A stretch of 64,000 nt of DNA, taken from NCBI GenBank assembly GCA_033807695.1, contig CM066307.1:3038001-3102000 (forward strand), given 5' to 3'. Made by a program: the position numbers and the translations under genes. The DNA comes from Daedaleopsis sinensis. Lineage: Eukaryota; Basidiomycota; Agaricomycetes; Polyporales; Polyporaceae. The notes below the pieces were generated by a model. That model had not been told where the DNA came from. It worked only from the letters and a program-made list of their open reading frames with translations, and did no database searches. Position 1 is the stretch's first letter. Each line of letters opens with the position of its first letter. Shown piece after piece: positions 39,329 to 50,280 of the stretch.

Positions 39329-41395
39329 ATGTTGCACAATCAGTCTCTCCTCGGCTTTTCTCTTCTTGTCCTCTCCTGCACGTCGCCCACGCTCGGTGCA
39401 ATCATGGACCCTTCACCTTCGTTGGACTCGGTTTCTCCGCCGCCCTCGCCGCCTCTGGGAACATCGGACGTTTCATTCAAGGCGAGCAACTCTTCAGCCC
39501 CCCAGCAATTCCTCGAGTCGGTCCCACTATCGAAGTCCACTCAAACTGTTCTTGCGACCATGAGCACAAACTCGGCACTGGCAGCAGTCTCAACTGGGGT
39601 CCCTACGGGAACCAATCCGAACCTTGACGTCCTTCCACTGAAGAAGGCGACGCAAATACCTTCTCATATTTCCGGGGCGCATCGAGGGAAGCACCATTCG
39701 AATCTCGCAGCGCACTTCAGCACGCAGCGCAAGCTTCAAAGTCAGACTATTGGAAAGTTAGTCGCAGCAGCTACCCCCTCGTCGTCGCCGCTGGTTCGAC
39801 CAACTGTGGCGGCTCATGTTCAAGACGTACACTCGATTGTCTCTTCCGGAAATGCGGCCATTGAGAGAACGTTGTTGATGACCTCTTCGGCCCCTCTCGG
39901 TCTGAAACCGACGATTTCGACCGCAATCGGTTCCTTGCCTACGACTAGCTTACTCGTCTCCTCGACCGATTACTCGCCTGCTCGTCTTATGACATCTGAG
40001 GCTATGGCTGCACCCACTGCACACGAATTGAGCGAACCTAATCCCGACGATCATGCCGCCTCTCCTGAGACTTCTCACACCGCTCGCAGGACTGCCCTTC
40101 TCGCCGCTTTTCTGATTCTCGGGGCTCTCGGGGCTGTCGGTGGAGGCGTCGTTTGCTTCCGCTGCGGCCTCCTTCCTTGCTGCCACAGGAAATCAAGGCG
40201 TCCGCGCTGTTCCACCTACACGGAACGGTCGGTTGAAGAGGGACTCCGCAGTTTGCAGAAGCTGGCACCCATCACGATGCACGAGAAGATGAGCTCCCTT
40301 ATACCTGGACGACCTCCAACGGCCGCATACGACCCGTTCTACCTCCCAATCCTGCCGCGCAACATGCACGCCCACACGCTTTCCTGCAGTACGTGCCCCC
40401 CCGACTCGCTCAACGGGGTCAAAGGCGGCATTTCCGGCACCGATCCGAACGGCTTCCGCGTGTATGCGACCAACGACGAGGGCGAGTTCGAGGACGTGAC
40501 GCATATACTCTCTCCCGACGCCATGGCAGACCGGCGGGCGTCCGTCAACAGCAGCCGGGGCGCGTCCTCCTCGCCCCGGCAGTCCGTGCGCTCCGCCAGG
40601 TCCGCGAACACGCACACGTCGGCGTCCGGGGGGAGCGACATAGCCCGGTGCAGCACCACGACGGTCGGGAGCGCGACGACGAGCACGCGGCTGAGCGTGT
40701 ACACGCGGGCGAGCCGCGCAAGCGAGGGCGCGACGAGCGTGACGGCCGAGTCGTACGCCACGTGCGAGAGCCGGTACTCGACGCCGAGCGACGCCGACTC
40801 GCGCGAGCGGCCCCCGTCCGCGTTCGCGCGCATCCGCTTCGCGGACTCGTCCGGGGACGACGAGTTCCACTCGTCCGCGGAGACGTCTGCGTCGACGACG
40901 TCCGCCGAGTCGATGTCGCTGCTTCTGATGACGCCCGAGAGCGACTACGCCGGGCTCGCGGACGCCGCACTCTTCAAGGACGCCGAGGCTGTCGCAGACG
41001 CAGGCGGACCTGGAGCTGGAGCCGGGCTGAACAGCGCCGCCTCCGCGGGCACTGTCGACATGGAGATAGATGGGTCGGACTGGGACGTCGCGGGGGCGTA
41101 CGCGTACGGCGGGCCGCCCGCCATGCCCCTCCCTATGGTGCCCGCGCCGAAGGGGAAGCACGTCGACGTCGGCGCTGTGGGTGCCATTCGGAACGGCTAT
41201 GGCATTGCCACGAACTACATCGGCCAAGGCAACGCCATCGCCATCGCCAGCGGGGCGGGGCCCGGAAAGTCGGTCAAGGGTAGGCCGCAGACGGGGGTGC
41301 CGGGCGGGCTGGGGAAGGCGGTGCCCCCCAACGGGCACGCGAACGCGAACGCTGTCGCTTTGGGCGGGCGGAAGTGTGTGCTAATGCGCGGGTAG
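39329..41395 (+). CDS. Single-pass membrane protein with Ser/Thr-rich outer part
   Basis: Single exon of about 688 residues. The ATG at 39329 is chosen because it opens a clean signal peptide (MLHNQSLLGFSLLVLSC, then SPTLGA). The same frame is open to 39161 without one. A Ser/Thr/Pro-rich extracellular part of about 240 residues follows. One membrane segment (ALLAAFLILGALGAVGGGVV) comes next, with a Cys-rich juxtamembrane end (CFRCGLLPCCHRKSRR). The cytoplasmic part has GFRVYATNDEGEFEDVTHIL, many Ser/Arg motifs and a Gly/Ala-rich tail. It looks like a fungal cell-wall or surface sensor, but no family is certain. The high-GC 3' half opens shadow frames on the other strand. Confidence 0.65.
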   Translation: MLHNQSLLGFSLLVLSCTSPTLGAIMDPSPSLDSVSPPPSPPLGTSDVSFKASNSSAPQQFLESVPLSKSTQTVLATMSTNSALAAVSTGVPTGTNPNLDVLPLKKATQIPSHISGAHRGKHHSNLAAHFSTQRKLQSQTIGKLVAAATPSSSPLVRPTVAAHVQDVHSIVSSGNAAIERTLLMTSSAPLGLKPTISTAIGSLPTTSLLVSSTDYSPARLMTSEAMAAPTAHELSEPNPDDHAASPETSHTARRTALLAAFLILGALGAVGGGVVCFRCGLLPCCHRKSRRPRCSTYTERSVEEGLRSLQKLAPITMHEKMSSLIPGRPPTAAYDPFYLPILPRNMHAHTLSCSTCPPDSLNGVKGGISGTDPNGFRVYATNDEGEFEDVTHILSPDAMADRRASVNSSRGASSSPRQSVRSARSANTHTSASGGSDIARCSTTTVGSATTSTRLSVYTRASRASEGATSVTAESYATCESRYSTPSDADSRERPPSAFARIRFADSSGDDEFHSSAETSASTTSAESMSLLLMTPESDYAGLADAALFKDAEAVADAGGPGAGAGLNSAASAGTVDMEIDGSDWDVAGAYAYGGPPAMPLPMVPAPKGKHVDVGAVGAIRNGYGIATNYIGQGNAIAIASGAGPGKSVKGRPQTGVPGGLGKAVPPNGHANANAVALGGRKCVLMRG

Positions 41396-42511
41396 TGTGT
41401 TGCAGCATGGAAGTTACCGGCGAGGAGTTCAAGCAAGAGCAAGGAGAATGCGGATTGTGCGCGCAATTGTACTGTAGGATCCAAAGTATTTAGTATGGTC
41501 ACTCGGCAGTAACAGATCACGATATATACAATATTCCTCATAGCGGGCCCCCTGTGGGCTCCGTGGATGGGATAGGCCGGTCGTTGCCTCTGGCCATGGA
41601 CGATGCAAATATTAATGTCAATCTCGAGTAGGTACGTCGAATGTTTCTTCGCTAAGCGCTAAGCGCTAAGTGCCTGGGTATTTTTTAAGTATGGCCCGCC
41701 CAGGGGTCCGCCAGCAAACCAACATCAAATTCGAAAGCTTCCGCGAAAGTCCCGTTATCATTCTTGGAGGGAGCTTCTAGGCTCGGTGATTCAGATGAAT
41801 ATTATAGTATAAGTATATAAGCGCCACCCTCGTCGCAAGGACTTCGTTGGAACTGACACATCTGCATTTCGAGGAGGACCGCTCCCATCGGTCGCACACC
41901 CCTTTCCTGCGCCGCTAAGCCTGAACCAGCCTGAACCAGGCAACCGGATGTATTGTGTTTGCCGGCTTATCTCACGAGGTCTACGGCGTTATCATCATCT
42001 GAGTCGAGAATCAGACTCGAAGAAAACCAGGCTCCCAACTTTACGCAGGGTACTAGGGCCCTCATACTGGTACATGTGGCTACGACCTATCGCCTACAGG
42101 GTGAGTCTTGTCACCACACAACGTACATTGCATACTACCCAACATCTCTTTCTGACGTCATCATCCTACTCTGCAACCGCACCGCGCAGTCGTTCACAGC
42201 ATCAATACTGTGTGACTAACGCGCTGAGTAAGTCCGAGTCAAGAGGACTAAGTACTTAGTACTTATCATCCACATCCACACCCGGGGCGGTCGAGGTTCG
42301 CCAATATCTGCGAGGACCCGTCCTATTTTGGCAGAAATATAGCCTGTTTGGATGGAGAACCACCGGCGTCTTGTGACGGATTAAATTGTAAGTCAGTACT
42401 AAGCAATCCGCGAGTCGGACTAGGGGTGGGTCCGCACGCATTCATTGCTATATCTCCCCCATCGCAGGGAACCGGGTTCGTGACCCTCCTCTCCCACCCT
42501 CTCACTTCCTA
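41396..42511. other. Intergenic
   Basis: No supported gene is seen. It includes AT-rich TATA-like stretches near 41805-41820 and the promoter of the MFS gene. Confidence 0.5.
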
Positions 42512-44457
42512 ATGGCCTCCACGTCCAGGGCGTCGCTGACCCCCGCGCCAACACTGCAGGCGGATGAAAAGCACGCCGGCACTACCGCGAAGACGCTCCT
42601 GCACACGACTCCTTCAAGAACGAGTTCCGTGACCCTCGACCCCATGGCCAATTCTCCAGAACGAGCTGCCGTCGTCAGCCCGGTCGAGGAGTTCGCACAC
42701 GAAGCATACGGGCCCGCTGCGGGCGAGCCGGCGGAGGATGAGTTCGAAGTCACACTCGGTCTGGACGACCCCGCGAACCCCAAGTCGTGGTCGCGGCCAT
42801 ATCGGTGGTACATCACCGCGCTCTCAGCAATCCTGCTCTTCAACGCGTAAGTCGTCCCCAGCCGCGCTCCCCTACCCGGTCCTGTTCTCTACGTTCCACG
42901 TTGAGAGACGCTTTAACGGAATTGGCCCACAGGACATTCGCGTCGTCGGCGCCGTCAGGCATCGTGCAGCAGCTGCAGAGAGAGTTCCACATGGGCAGCG
43001 AGGTCGCGACGCTCACGATCGCGATCTTCGTCGCGGGCTACTGCCTCGGCCCGCTCGCATGGGGCCCGCTCTCGGAGGAGTTCGGGCGCAAGCCCGTCTT
43101 CCTCGCCTCGTTCGTCGTCTACACCGGGCTCCAGGTCGGCTGCGCGCTCTCACCAAACACCGCGTCCATCCTCATCTTCCGCCTGCTCAGCGGAATCTTC
43201 GCAGCGGGACCCCTCGCGAACAGCGGGTGCGTATATATTCTACTACCCCCCTATGTGGCACTTGCTCACGCGGCTTCTTCTCCCGCAGCGCCGTCATCGC
43301 GGACATCTGGGATCCAGACACACGCGGGAAGGCACTGGCGCTGTTCACGCTCGCGCCGTTCGCGGGCCCCTCTCTGGGCCCGACGGTGACCGGGTTCATG
43401 TCCGTCGCCGGGGTGTCGTGGCGCTGGGCATTCTGGATGCTGACGATATTCGCGGGCGTGTGCCTATTCTTTATCGTCTTCACACTGCCGGAGACGTTCC
43501 TGTAAGTCCTGCGGTCGCCGTCTGTACACACTGCGGGTGCTCACCTTCTCTTTTTTTTCGCAGGCCGATACTGCTCGTCCGCCGCGCCGAGCAGCTCAGA
43601 CAGCAGACGGGCGATAACCGCTACTGGGCACCGCTCGAGAGACACAAGCCCTCGCTCTCGGAGCGCTTCAAGCACGTCACGACCCGGCCGTTCGTCATCC
43701 TCGTCCACGAGCCCATGCTGATCGCAATCACGGTCTACATGAGCGTACGTACCGCTATTGGCTTCTGCCCGATGTCCTGCTCACGCGCCGTATACCCGTC
43801 CAGTTTGTGTACGGCATCATCTACCTCCTCTTCGAGGCCTACCCGATCGTCTTCGGCCTCGGGCATGGCTTCAACGAAGGCTTCGTCGGCCTCACGTTCC
43901 TCCCGATCTTCATCGGCGGCGCGATCGGCGTCGTCATCTACCTCTTCGTCTTCAACCCGCGCTACGTCACCGCGATCGCCAAGTACGCACCCGCGCCCGT
44001 CCCGCCCGAGTACCGCATGGAGCCGTGCCTGTACGCGGCCCCGCTCTACGCGCTCTCGTTCTTCTGGTTCGGGTGGACGTCGTACCCGTCCGTCTCGTTC
44101 TGGGCGCCGCTCGCGGCGGGCATCCCGATGTCCGTCGCCATCGTCTGGATCTTCCTCGGGCTGATCAACTACACGATCGACGCGTACCTCTTCGTCGCCG
44201 CGAGCGCGCTCAGCGCGACGATCGTCGTGCGAAGCATCTTCGGTGCCGTCTTCCCGCTCTTTGCGACGCAGATGTACGAGAGCATGAACCCGCGCTGGGC
44301 GTCGACGCTCCTTGGCCTCCTCGCGCTGCTCATGGCGCCGATCCCGCTCGTGCTGCGCAAGTACGGCCCGCGGCTGCGGGAGCGCAGCAAATTCGCGCCG
44401 GTGAAGCCCGTGTCGCCGCCCGCAGTGAGCGAGAAGAAGGGCGACGAGTCAGCGTGA
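42512..44457 (+). CDS. MFS transporter, DHA1 drug:H+ antiporter type
   Basis: This is a plasma-membrane exporter of the DHA1 (polyamine/multidrug) group. Five exons (42512-42846, 42933-43226, 43289-43501, 43564-43744, 43804-44457) sum to 558 codons plus stop, and every join is in phase. A hydrophilic N-terminus of about 90 residues ends in LDDPANPKSWSRPYRWYI. Then come FHMGSEVATLTIAIFVAGY, motif A GPLSEEFGRKPVF, RLLSGIFAAGPLANSGAVIA with WDPDTRGKALALF, and the antiporter-type motif LAPFAGPSLGPTVTGF. The second half holds ETFLPILLVRRAEQL, VYGIIYLLFEAYPIVFG and WFGWTSYPSVSFWAPLAAG. Twelve membrane segments are plausible. The substrate is unknown. Confidence 0.9.
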
Positions 44458-45390
44458 CACTGAGGATGCGCGCTCGGACCCCTCGGTGATGGACTCTCTG
44501 ATGTTTGTGATTGTGCGCACACTACTGTCGCGCTCGTACCACCTGCAGCCTGCTACCCCCACTGTATCACTACCACTGTCCTGCACACTCCACACACTAG
44601 GCACACGAAGACATAGACTCAACTCGCATACTACAACTACATACTTACTACGAACTTGCTGGGTATCCACATGTAATCAATCATCATCCGTCGTCGACTT
44701 GGGTTAATGCATAATCTCATGACCTCACGATCTTCCCGCCGCTGCACCCAGCGCTGCACTAGCCTACACCAGGACTTCCGCACGCCGCGCACGCCAAATG
44801 AAAGGATTTAGCCGATAGCCTTGCCTCGGAGCTCCTCGGAGGCGACAGACTCGGAAATGATGTCAACTTTCTCGTCAGGGTCGATCGACGTCGATCGACG
44901 ATCGCAAGCATCTCCGCATCTCCGGGTCAGGCCGACGCTCTTCTGTCCCAAATGAATCACAGTTTGACGTCTAAAGATCTAACGGTTAACCACCCTCTGT
45001 TCCACATCCAACACTCCGCATCGCCCCGGCTGTGTCGACGACGCGCACACCGTTATTCGTGATAATCTTCATGGCGTCCTCCCAGATGTTTGATTTACAA
45101 ATGACTATCCATCGGCAGTAACTTGAAGGTCGATGCCACGTCGGTATGCGTGTCTCATCGACCTTTTTCCAAAGCACGGGCCGCGGTCTTTGGAAGCGAT
45201 AGATGTTGTAGCCCTGTTGCCGCCATCTAATATCCTGGATACTGGCGGTAGATTATCTGCTCGCTTGCCACTGTACCTGCCTGTGGCAGTGGACTGTGGC
45301 GCGGTTACTGATTGGTTACATTTCTTTTGCGAGCAGGATGAAACCTCCGTCCGATAGTACTTCGGCCACTTCCAGGCCTTTATGTCATTT
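44458..45390. other. Intergenic
   Basis: No supported gene or repeat is seen. Confidence 0.5.
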
Positions 45391-46791
45391 GGATAGATCC
45401 TACACCTGTAATAACAGTACAGGGGGATCTATCCTCGTCTGTAGCCACAGATGCATCTGTAATCTATCCCTCTGAGTAATATTTGCTGATCGTGTGCGAA
45501 CTGGCAGCATGTGTCCTAATTCGGACACATACCCCATTTGGCTACTCATTCTATGGCTGTGAATTGGATAGTACGCGCTCATCCATTTGACAGTATCCCT
45601 TTCCCGGTACTGCTTTCCTGCCGCTCATCTTGCAACAATTAACTGCACTATGGATAGGCTATAAGTGCATGTGGTACTACATATACCAGTAGCAACCATA
45701 TATACTCCTGTCGAGGTGGCACACTAGCCTAATAGAGATGCTACCTACTAGTACTGAGTGTACTGCCGGGCAGTACCTATCCCCACTGATACAAGGTCTT
45801 ACATGTAAGAGAATGCTCGGACACTTACCAACTGGTCACTTGAAGATGCCCGGGCCAGCTTTCCCGGTCACAATAGTATGGCTGGTAGCAGCTTGATATC
45901 TGGGCCTTGGCAGAGTCCGGTTGTGGCATAGAATGTAAAAGTAGCCTGTTGGATGTAATTAGGTCAGTCAAAAGCATGCACTGATGCGAATGAGTTACTC
46001 AATAATCATATATACATGACACTAGAGGCCGGGCATATGGTAGTAAGGTGGGGAAGTGACGGTACTAGAGCAACCGGGCCCTCACAATACTTAGTGCGCA
46101 TAACTGTCCCTTCACTGTAGATTGAGACATACCCATGTTACCTAGTAGTTCCGGGGTAGAAAACACTATCTGTCTTGTGTGCCATGGATGTACATTTGAA
46201 TTCGCTTTTCTGATGAGTTTCTATAGATGTACATGAGGAGCAATTCAGTTTGTCATTTTCCAAGGTTATATGTTATGAGTGTCATATCGTTATTCGAGCC
46301 CTCATTGGCTGGGCTAATCCGGCGGTTCAAGCTTACCAGACGGATATTAATAGCTGTTACTGAACTACTTATGGAAGCTATCATTCCTATTCGTACATCA
46401 TATCCTGTCGGACTCCCTATCGCATACAGCTTGGACTCTCAATACGACAGCTGGCCCTGCTAGCACTGGCAGTAGCTCTATGTGTGTGTTAGATACCCAC
46501 TAGTACCAGCAACCAGACAGTTGTCGTACCGGGGGTAGAGTGACACACATGAGTCTCACGCATAATGTCATCAGGTGCGCGCGGCATGTATGCTAGGTTA
46601 CCAATATGGTTATCTGTTTAAAACACGTCCTATGCGAAGACATTCCTGATGGAGTAAGTGCATTTGTTGCACCCTATGTAGCGCGTTTAAATGCTGACGC
46701 AATGAATGCCTTTAATAGGCTGAAACGCCCATCTGTGGCTACAGATGAGGATAGATCCACCGGGACTGTTATCACAGACGGGGATCGATCC
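45391..46791. mobile_element. Degenerate small TIR element (about 1.4 kb)
   Basis: About 62 bp at 45391-45453 (GGATAGATCC..., GATAACAGT-like, GGATCTATCCTCGTCTGTAG, CCACAGATG) is matched in reverse at 46730-46791 (CATCTGTGGCTACAGATGAG, GATAGATCC, GACTGTTATCA). The interior is AT-richer than its surroundings and holds no gene, so this is probably a non-autonomous or dead DNA transposon. Its right end lies about 25 bp from the start of homology with the AA14 5' flank. Confidence 0.6.
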
Positions 46792-46814
46792 ATCTGCCAC
46801 GTACAGGTGCCACT

Positions 46815-48227
46815 TCGGAGTGCACCCCGTGCTTACTGTCGCTCACAATCGCTCGCCTGCAACATCGAGCCGTCCATGCCCGCGCATTCGCTTCCCCATC
46901 CGACAATGGCATCACCGGTCAAATCGCGCGTCAATACGGCGATGCGTGGTCAACTACGCAAATCGGCTGCTGAGTGAGTGTGGCAACATGTTACTATGAA
47001 ACCACCGCTCTTATCTTACTGGCACGGTTTGTTGCGTACAGTGCGACCTCAAGCGTCGGCTGTGTTTGGATGCGGATGAGGTGTACGTGGGCGAAGATGC
47101 ATGCCCACCTTTTTGTCAGACTCGGGGGCGCTGCACACGACCGGCTTCGACGACCTTACGGGGTGCGCGCTCGCGATCGCGTACGAGAGCGACGCGCGCA
47201 AGATCAGACCGGAGGACTTCACGGTGTTCAGCGTGAACCACACCTGCGTCTGGCACCGGTTCACGGACTTCCAGGTCCCGGAGAGGATGCCGCCGTGCCC
47301 GGAGGGCGGCTGCCACTGCGCGTGGTTCTGGATTCATGCGGTACGTGCTCTCTATCCGACGCGGTGGCTTGTTCGCGCAATCTCATCTCGAAAATGCGCA
47401 GCCGGACGGAGGCAGCGAGCAGAGTGAGTGTATCTGTCCCCGTGATAGTGGTTGCAACTGCGTGCTTACCCCGCGCTCGACAGACTACATGAACGGATTC
47501 AGGTGTAACATCACGGGCGCAAGCTCTACCGCCCCCCTCGCCGAACCTAAGGTCCCCCGCCGGTGCGGAGCAGATCCTGACTTCAGCAAGCCCGAGGCGG
47601 CCCCCGGGAATTGCACCTACGGTGCGAAGCAGCCGTTCTACTGGTTCCAGAAAGCTGCTACCACACGAGTACACAAGTCACGCTGACTCTCGTGCGCCTT
47701 GCAGATGCAGATGTTCGAGGGCGCGTTCGCCCCGCCGTTCTACACGGACCTCTACAACTTCCGCGACGGCGCGCAGGACGACATCTTCGCGGACTCGTAC
47801 CCGGACGGCGTCCCCGCGCCCACTGGCAGCCCCCAGCAGACGGCAGTCCCGACCCCCGCGCTGACCCCTCGAGGCACCGGCGCGCCCGCTGCACCGTCGG
47901 CATCCTCGCAGACCTCCAGCTCCAGCTCACCGTGGCCTTCCCGCCGTGCCCGCAGGGAGAATGCGTTGGAAAACGGGCGAGAACAGAGCAAGACAGCTGC
48001 AGAGCAAGATGGCGCACTCTTGGTGAGTCGGCTGGATAGCTGTTGTCGGTATAGCTTGGGACACTGAGCTTTACATAACGTTCAAACCTCAGGAACTCCG
48101 ACATCAAGAACTACTTGCTGAGGGCACGGCGCGGACGGTGGACCAATGGCAGCTGAATACCCTGTTCCGTCGAAAATGTGTGCTGGAACACGGGCTACGT
48201 TTGTCGACGAGACAGACCGTGGCATAA
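46815..48227 (+). pseudogene. AA14 LPMO copy lacking promoter, signal peptide and N-terminal His
   Basis: 46815-47117 matches the far 5' flank of the AA14 gene at 1-498. At about 47120 the homology jumps straight into the coding sequence (GGGGGCGCTGCACACGACC), so about 730 bp are missing: promoter, start, signal peptide, His-brace and roughly the first 110 residues. The rest reads through intact exons: [49 protein letters not shown], a 22-nt micro-exon (47402-47423, PDGGSEQ), YMNGFRCNITGASS, NCTYGAKQPFYWFQ and FEGAFAPPFYTDLYNF. These are followed by a Ser/Pro-rich tail and a last exon (ELRHQELLAEGTARTVDQW...) to 48227. The donor after WFQK is not a clear GT. The protein could not be secreted or bind copper normally. 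Confidence 0.8.
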
Positions 48228-48759
48228 TCCGCAAAAGTATACTTGGTATAGGTGCTTACATCTTGGAGTAGACAAAAGCTAATCTTGTTCAAATTCAAAG
48301 TCACTGGAGATGTAGCCTAAATGATACTTGCTGAAGTGGCACACATCATGGCGGACAACTCTTGTGACAATTTTGCAGATTGTGAACCCTTCTACGCCCA
48401 CTTATACCGGCCGCATATCCGTATAATAATTGGTGTCCAGGACTAGCCGGAGGGCGCGATGCGATGACTGTCAAGTCTATATTATCCTAGACCATACGGA
48501 AGTAGTGTACCGACATTGCTCTTGGTCTACTGAGTGTATATGTACACTTCCGACACACGCACTGACAGATCGTCGAGTTTGCCAGTAAGGCAGAAGGTAC
48601 TCCGAGTCTATCCTGTACGCCCTGTATTACCTACTTCGAGGGAGCGAGAAACATTCCCAAGAGTCTAAAACAATCTATGAAACAACGAATGAGGATATCG
48701 CGGAGGTCTCTCGACCCGAGTCGAAGAGTCTATGTTGTATTCGTGTAGGCCAGTGCCGA

Positions 48760-49375
48760 TTACAGCATGACTAGGAGACATATGTTAGATAGCGACTCGC
48801 AGACAATATTACGCCTACTTACTCGGGATACAACCGATGGATATCAGACCGCCGTGACTGTTGTTCTCACAACAGACTGTGCGCTGGCGGCTGAAGGAGG
48901 AGCAATGAGCAAGTGCGTACACGAGAGAGCAAGCAACATACCAGGCTCCACCGCCACCGCCAACAGCGCTCAAGGGCGAGCACTGGAGGCCGATGAGGGC
49001 GTCAGGATGGGCGACGACGTTCAGCAGGCCGAGGATGCAGCTGACGACGTTGTCGTTCGCTTTCGAGACCTGATTGCAGCACTGCACGGGGCCGGTGTTG
49101 CAGTTACCGTTCGAGGATGTTCCTGAAGGCGAGGCAGGCTTCGCATCTGAGGGGAAGGTATTCAGAAAATCGACCGGTGGGGGCAAGAGTCGCAGCGTTG
49201 ACGGAACAACGGCACGCGAAGCTCAACACTCACGGTCAGTGCGAGAGGCCCGGTGGTTGAGGCTCCGCGGAGGAAGGGGGTTGAGGCCGTGCGCCAAGCG
49301 TTGGGCATTGGTTTCGGATGCGTGCACCGAAGCGGCGGCGGCCACTACAGCGGCGATAGCGTACGTGAACTTCAT
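48760..49375 (-). CDS. Class I hydrophobin
   Basis: A small secreted protein that self-assembles at air-water interfaces and coats aerial hyphae. Four exons (49234-49375, 48942-49146, 48823-48890, 48760-48770) sum to 141 codons plus stop in phase. The signal peptide is MKFTYAIAAVVAAAASVHA. The Cys pattern is CNTGPVQCC, VVSCILGLLNVV, LIGLQCSPLSAVGGGGGAC, RQRTVCCENN and LISIGCIPIML. This has the usual eight Cys of class I plus a ninth in VVSC, where relatives normally have Gly or another small residue. The last exon of only 11 nt supplies the end of IPIML, matching the conserved C-terminus of the family. It is divergent from CSE1. Confidence 0.92.
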
Positions 49376-49547
49376 AGCGAGCGATTTGATTGATGGGGAC
49401 CGCGGAGGATAGGTTCGGAAAGCCCGAGAGGAAGGAGCGACGAGGGGTAAGGAGCGACGGGGACGGCGAGGCCGACGTGGGTGTGGGCGAGGACGTTGGA
49501 GACAGGAAAGAAAAGCGGGATTGGGTGAATGGGCTCTGGCAAGGAGA

Positions 49548-49553
49548 TTTATA
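49548..49553 (-). promoter_or_regulatory. Candidate TATA box of the hydrophobin gene
   Basis: CTATAAAT on the minus strand lies about 175 bp upstream of the hydrophobin ATG. The distance suits a short leader, and strong TATA boxes are common in hydrophobin promoters. Confidence 0.4.
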
Positions 49554-50280
49554 GCCCCGGTGACATGGCAGTCGGGGGATGTAAGAGGACAGACGCGACA
49601 CCGGCCGCGGGTACAGGTGACGAGTGGACGTCGAGGGACAGCGGCCACGCCTCGGCCTACGAGCGTATCACACAGGGCGGCATCCTGAACTGAATTGCTT
49701 CATTAGAAATTCATTATCGAGGCGAATTTAAAAGACATAGGAGGCCGAGAGCTTCGTGATGTATACACAGCACCTTCCTATGAGGACAACCTGTATGGTG
49801 AACATTCATGATATTGAACAGTGCGGAAGACAACCCAACGCGATACATACCTTGACGACTTTTGAGGGTACAGTGAAGAGCATATTCCAGAGGGGAGCTG
49901 CGCAATTATGGCGCAGCGGGTACGAGGCGAGAGTAAGCGGTGAAGAGAGCCAGGTAAGCTTGCACGGCGCCCCGATCAAACTTCCCGCCTACCCTGCGCT
50001 CGAGTACGGCACGGTGAGAGAGACGACGTTAACGCTATCCTTCCAGTTGTGAGCAGTATGCACTCGGAATCCTTGCACGCAGGAACATGTAGACTTGAGG
50101 TATATGGCAGGAGGTAAGAGGCAGAGTTGCGGATGGCGGCGGCCCGCCATATATATTCGCCGAAATCTCGAGGCACGTGCTCGGGAGAAACACGCGTCAT
50201 GACGCGTTAGGCGCCGGGCAGGACGCGTCCGGACGAGATGATGGCTGCCGCCGGGCTGCAGCTTCTCAGTCTCTCCAGCC

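Noticed and set aside
40193..41338. 381-codon minus-strand frame
   Set aside because: It is the high-GC shadow of the membrane-protein gene on the plus strand, with composition dominated by Arg/Gly/Ala.
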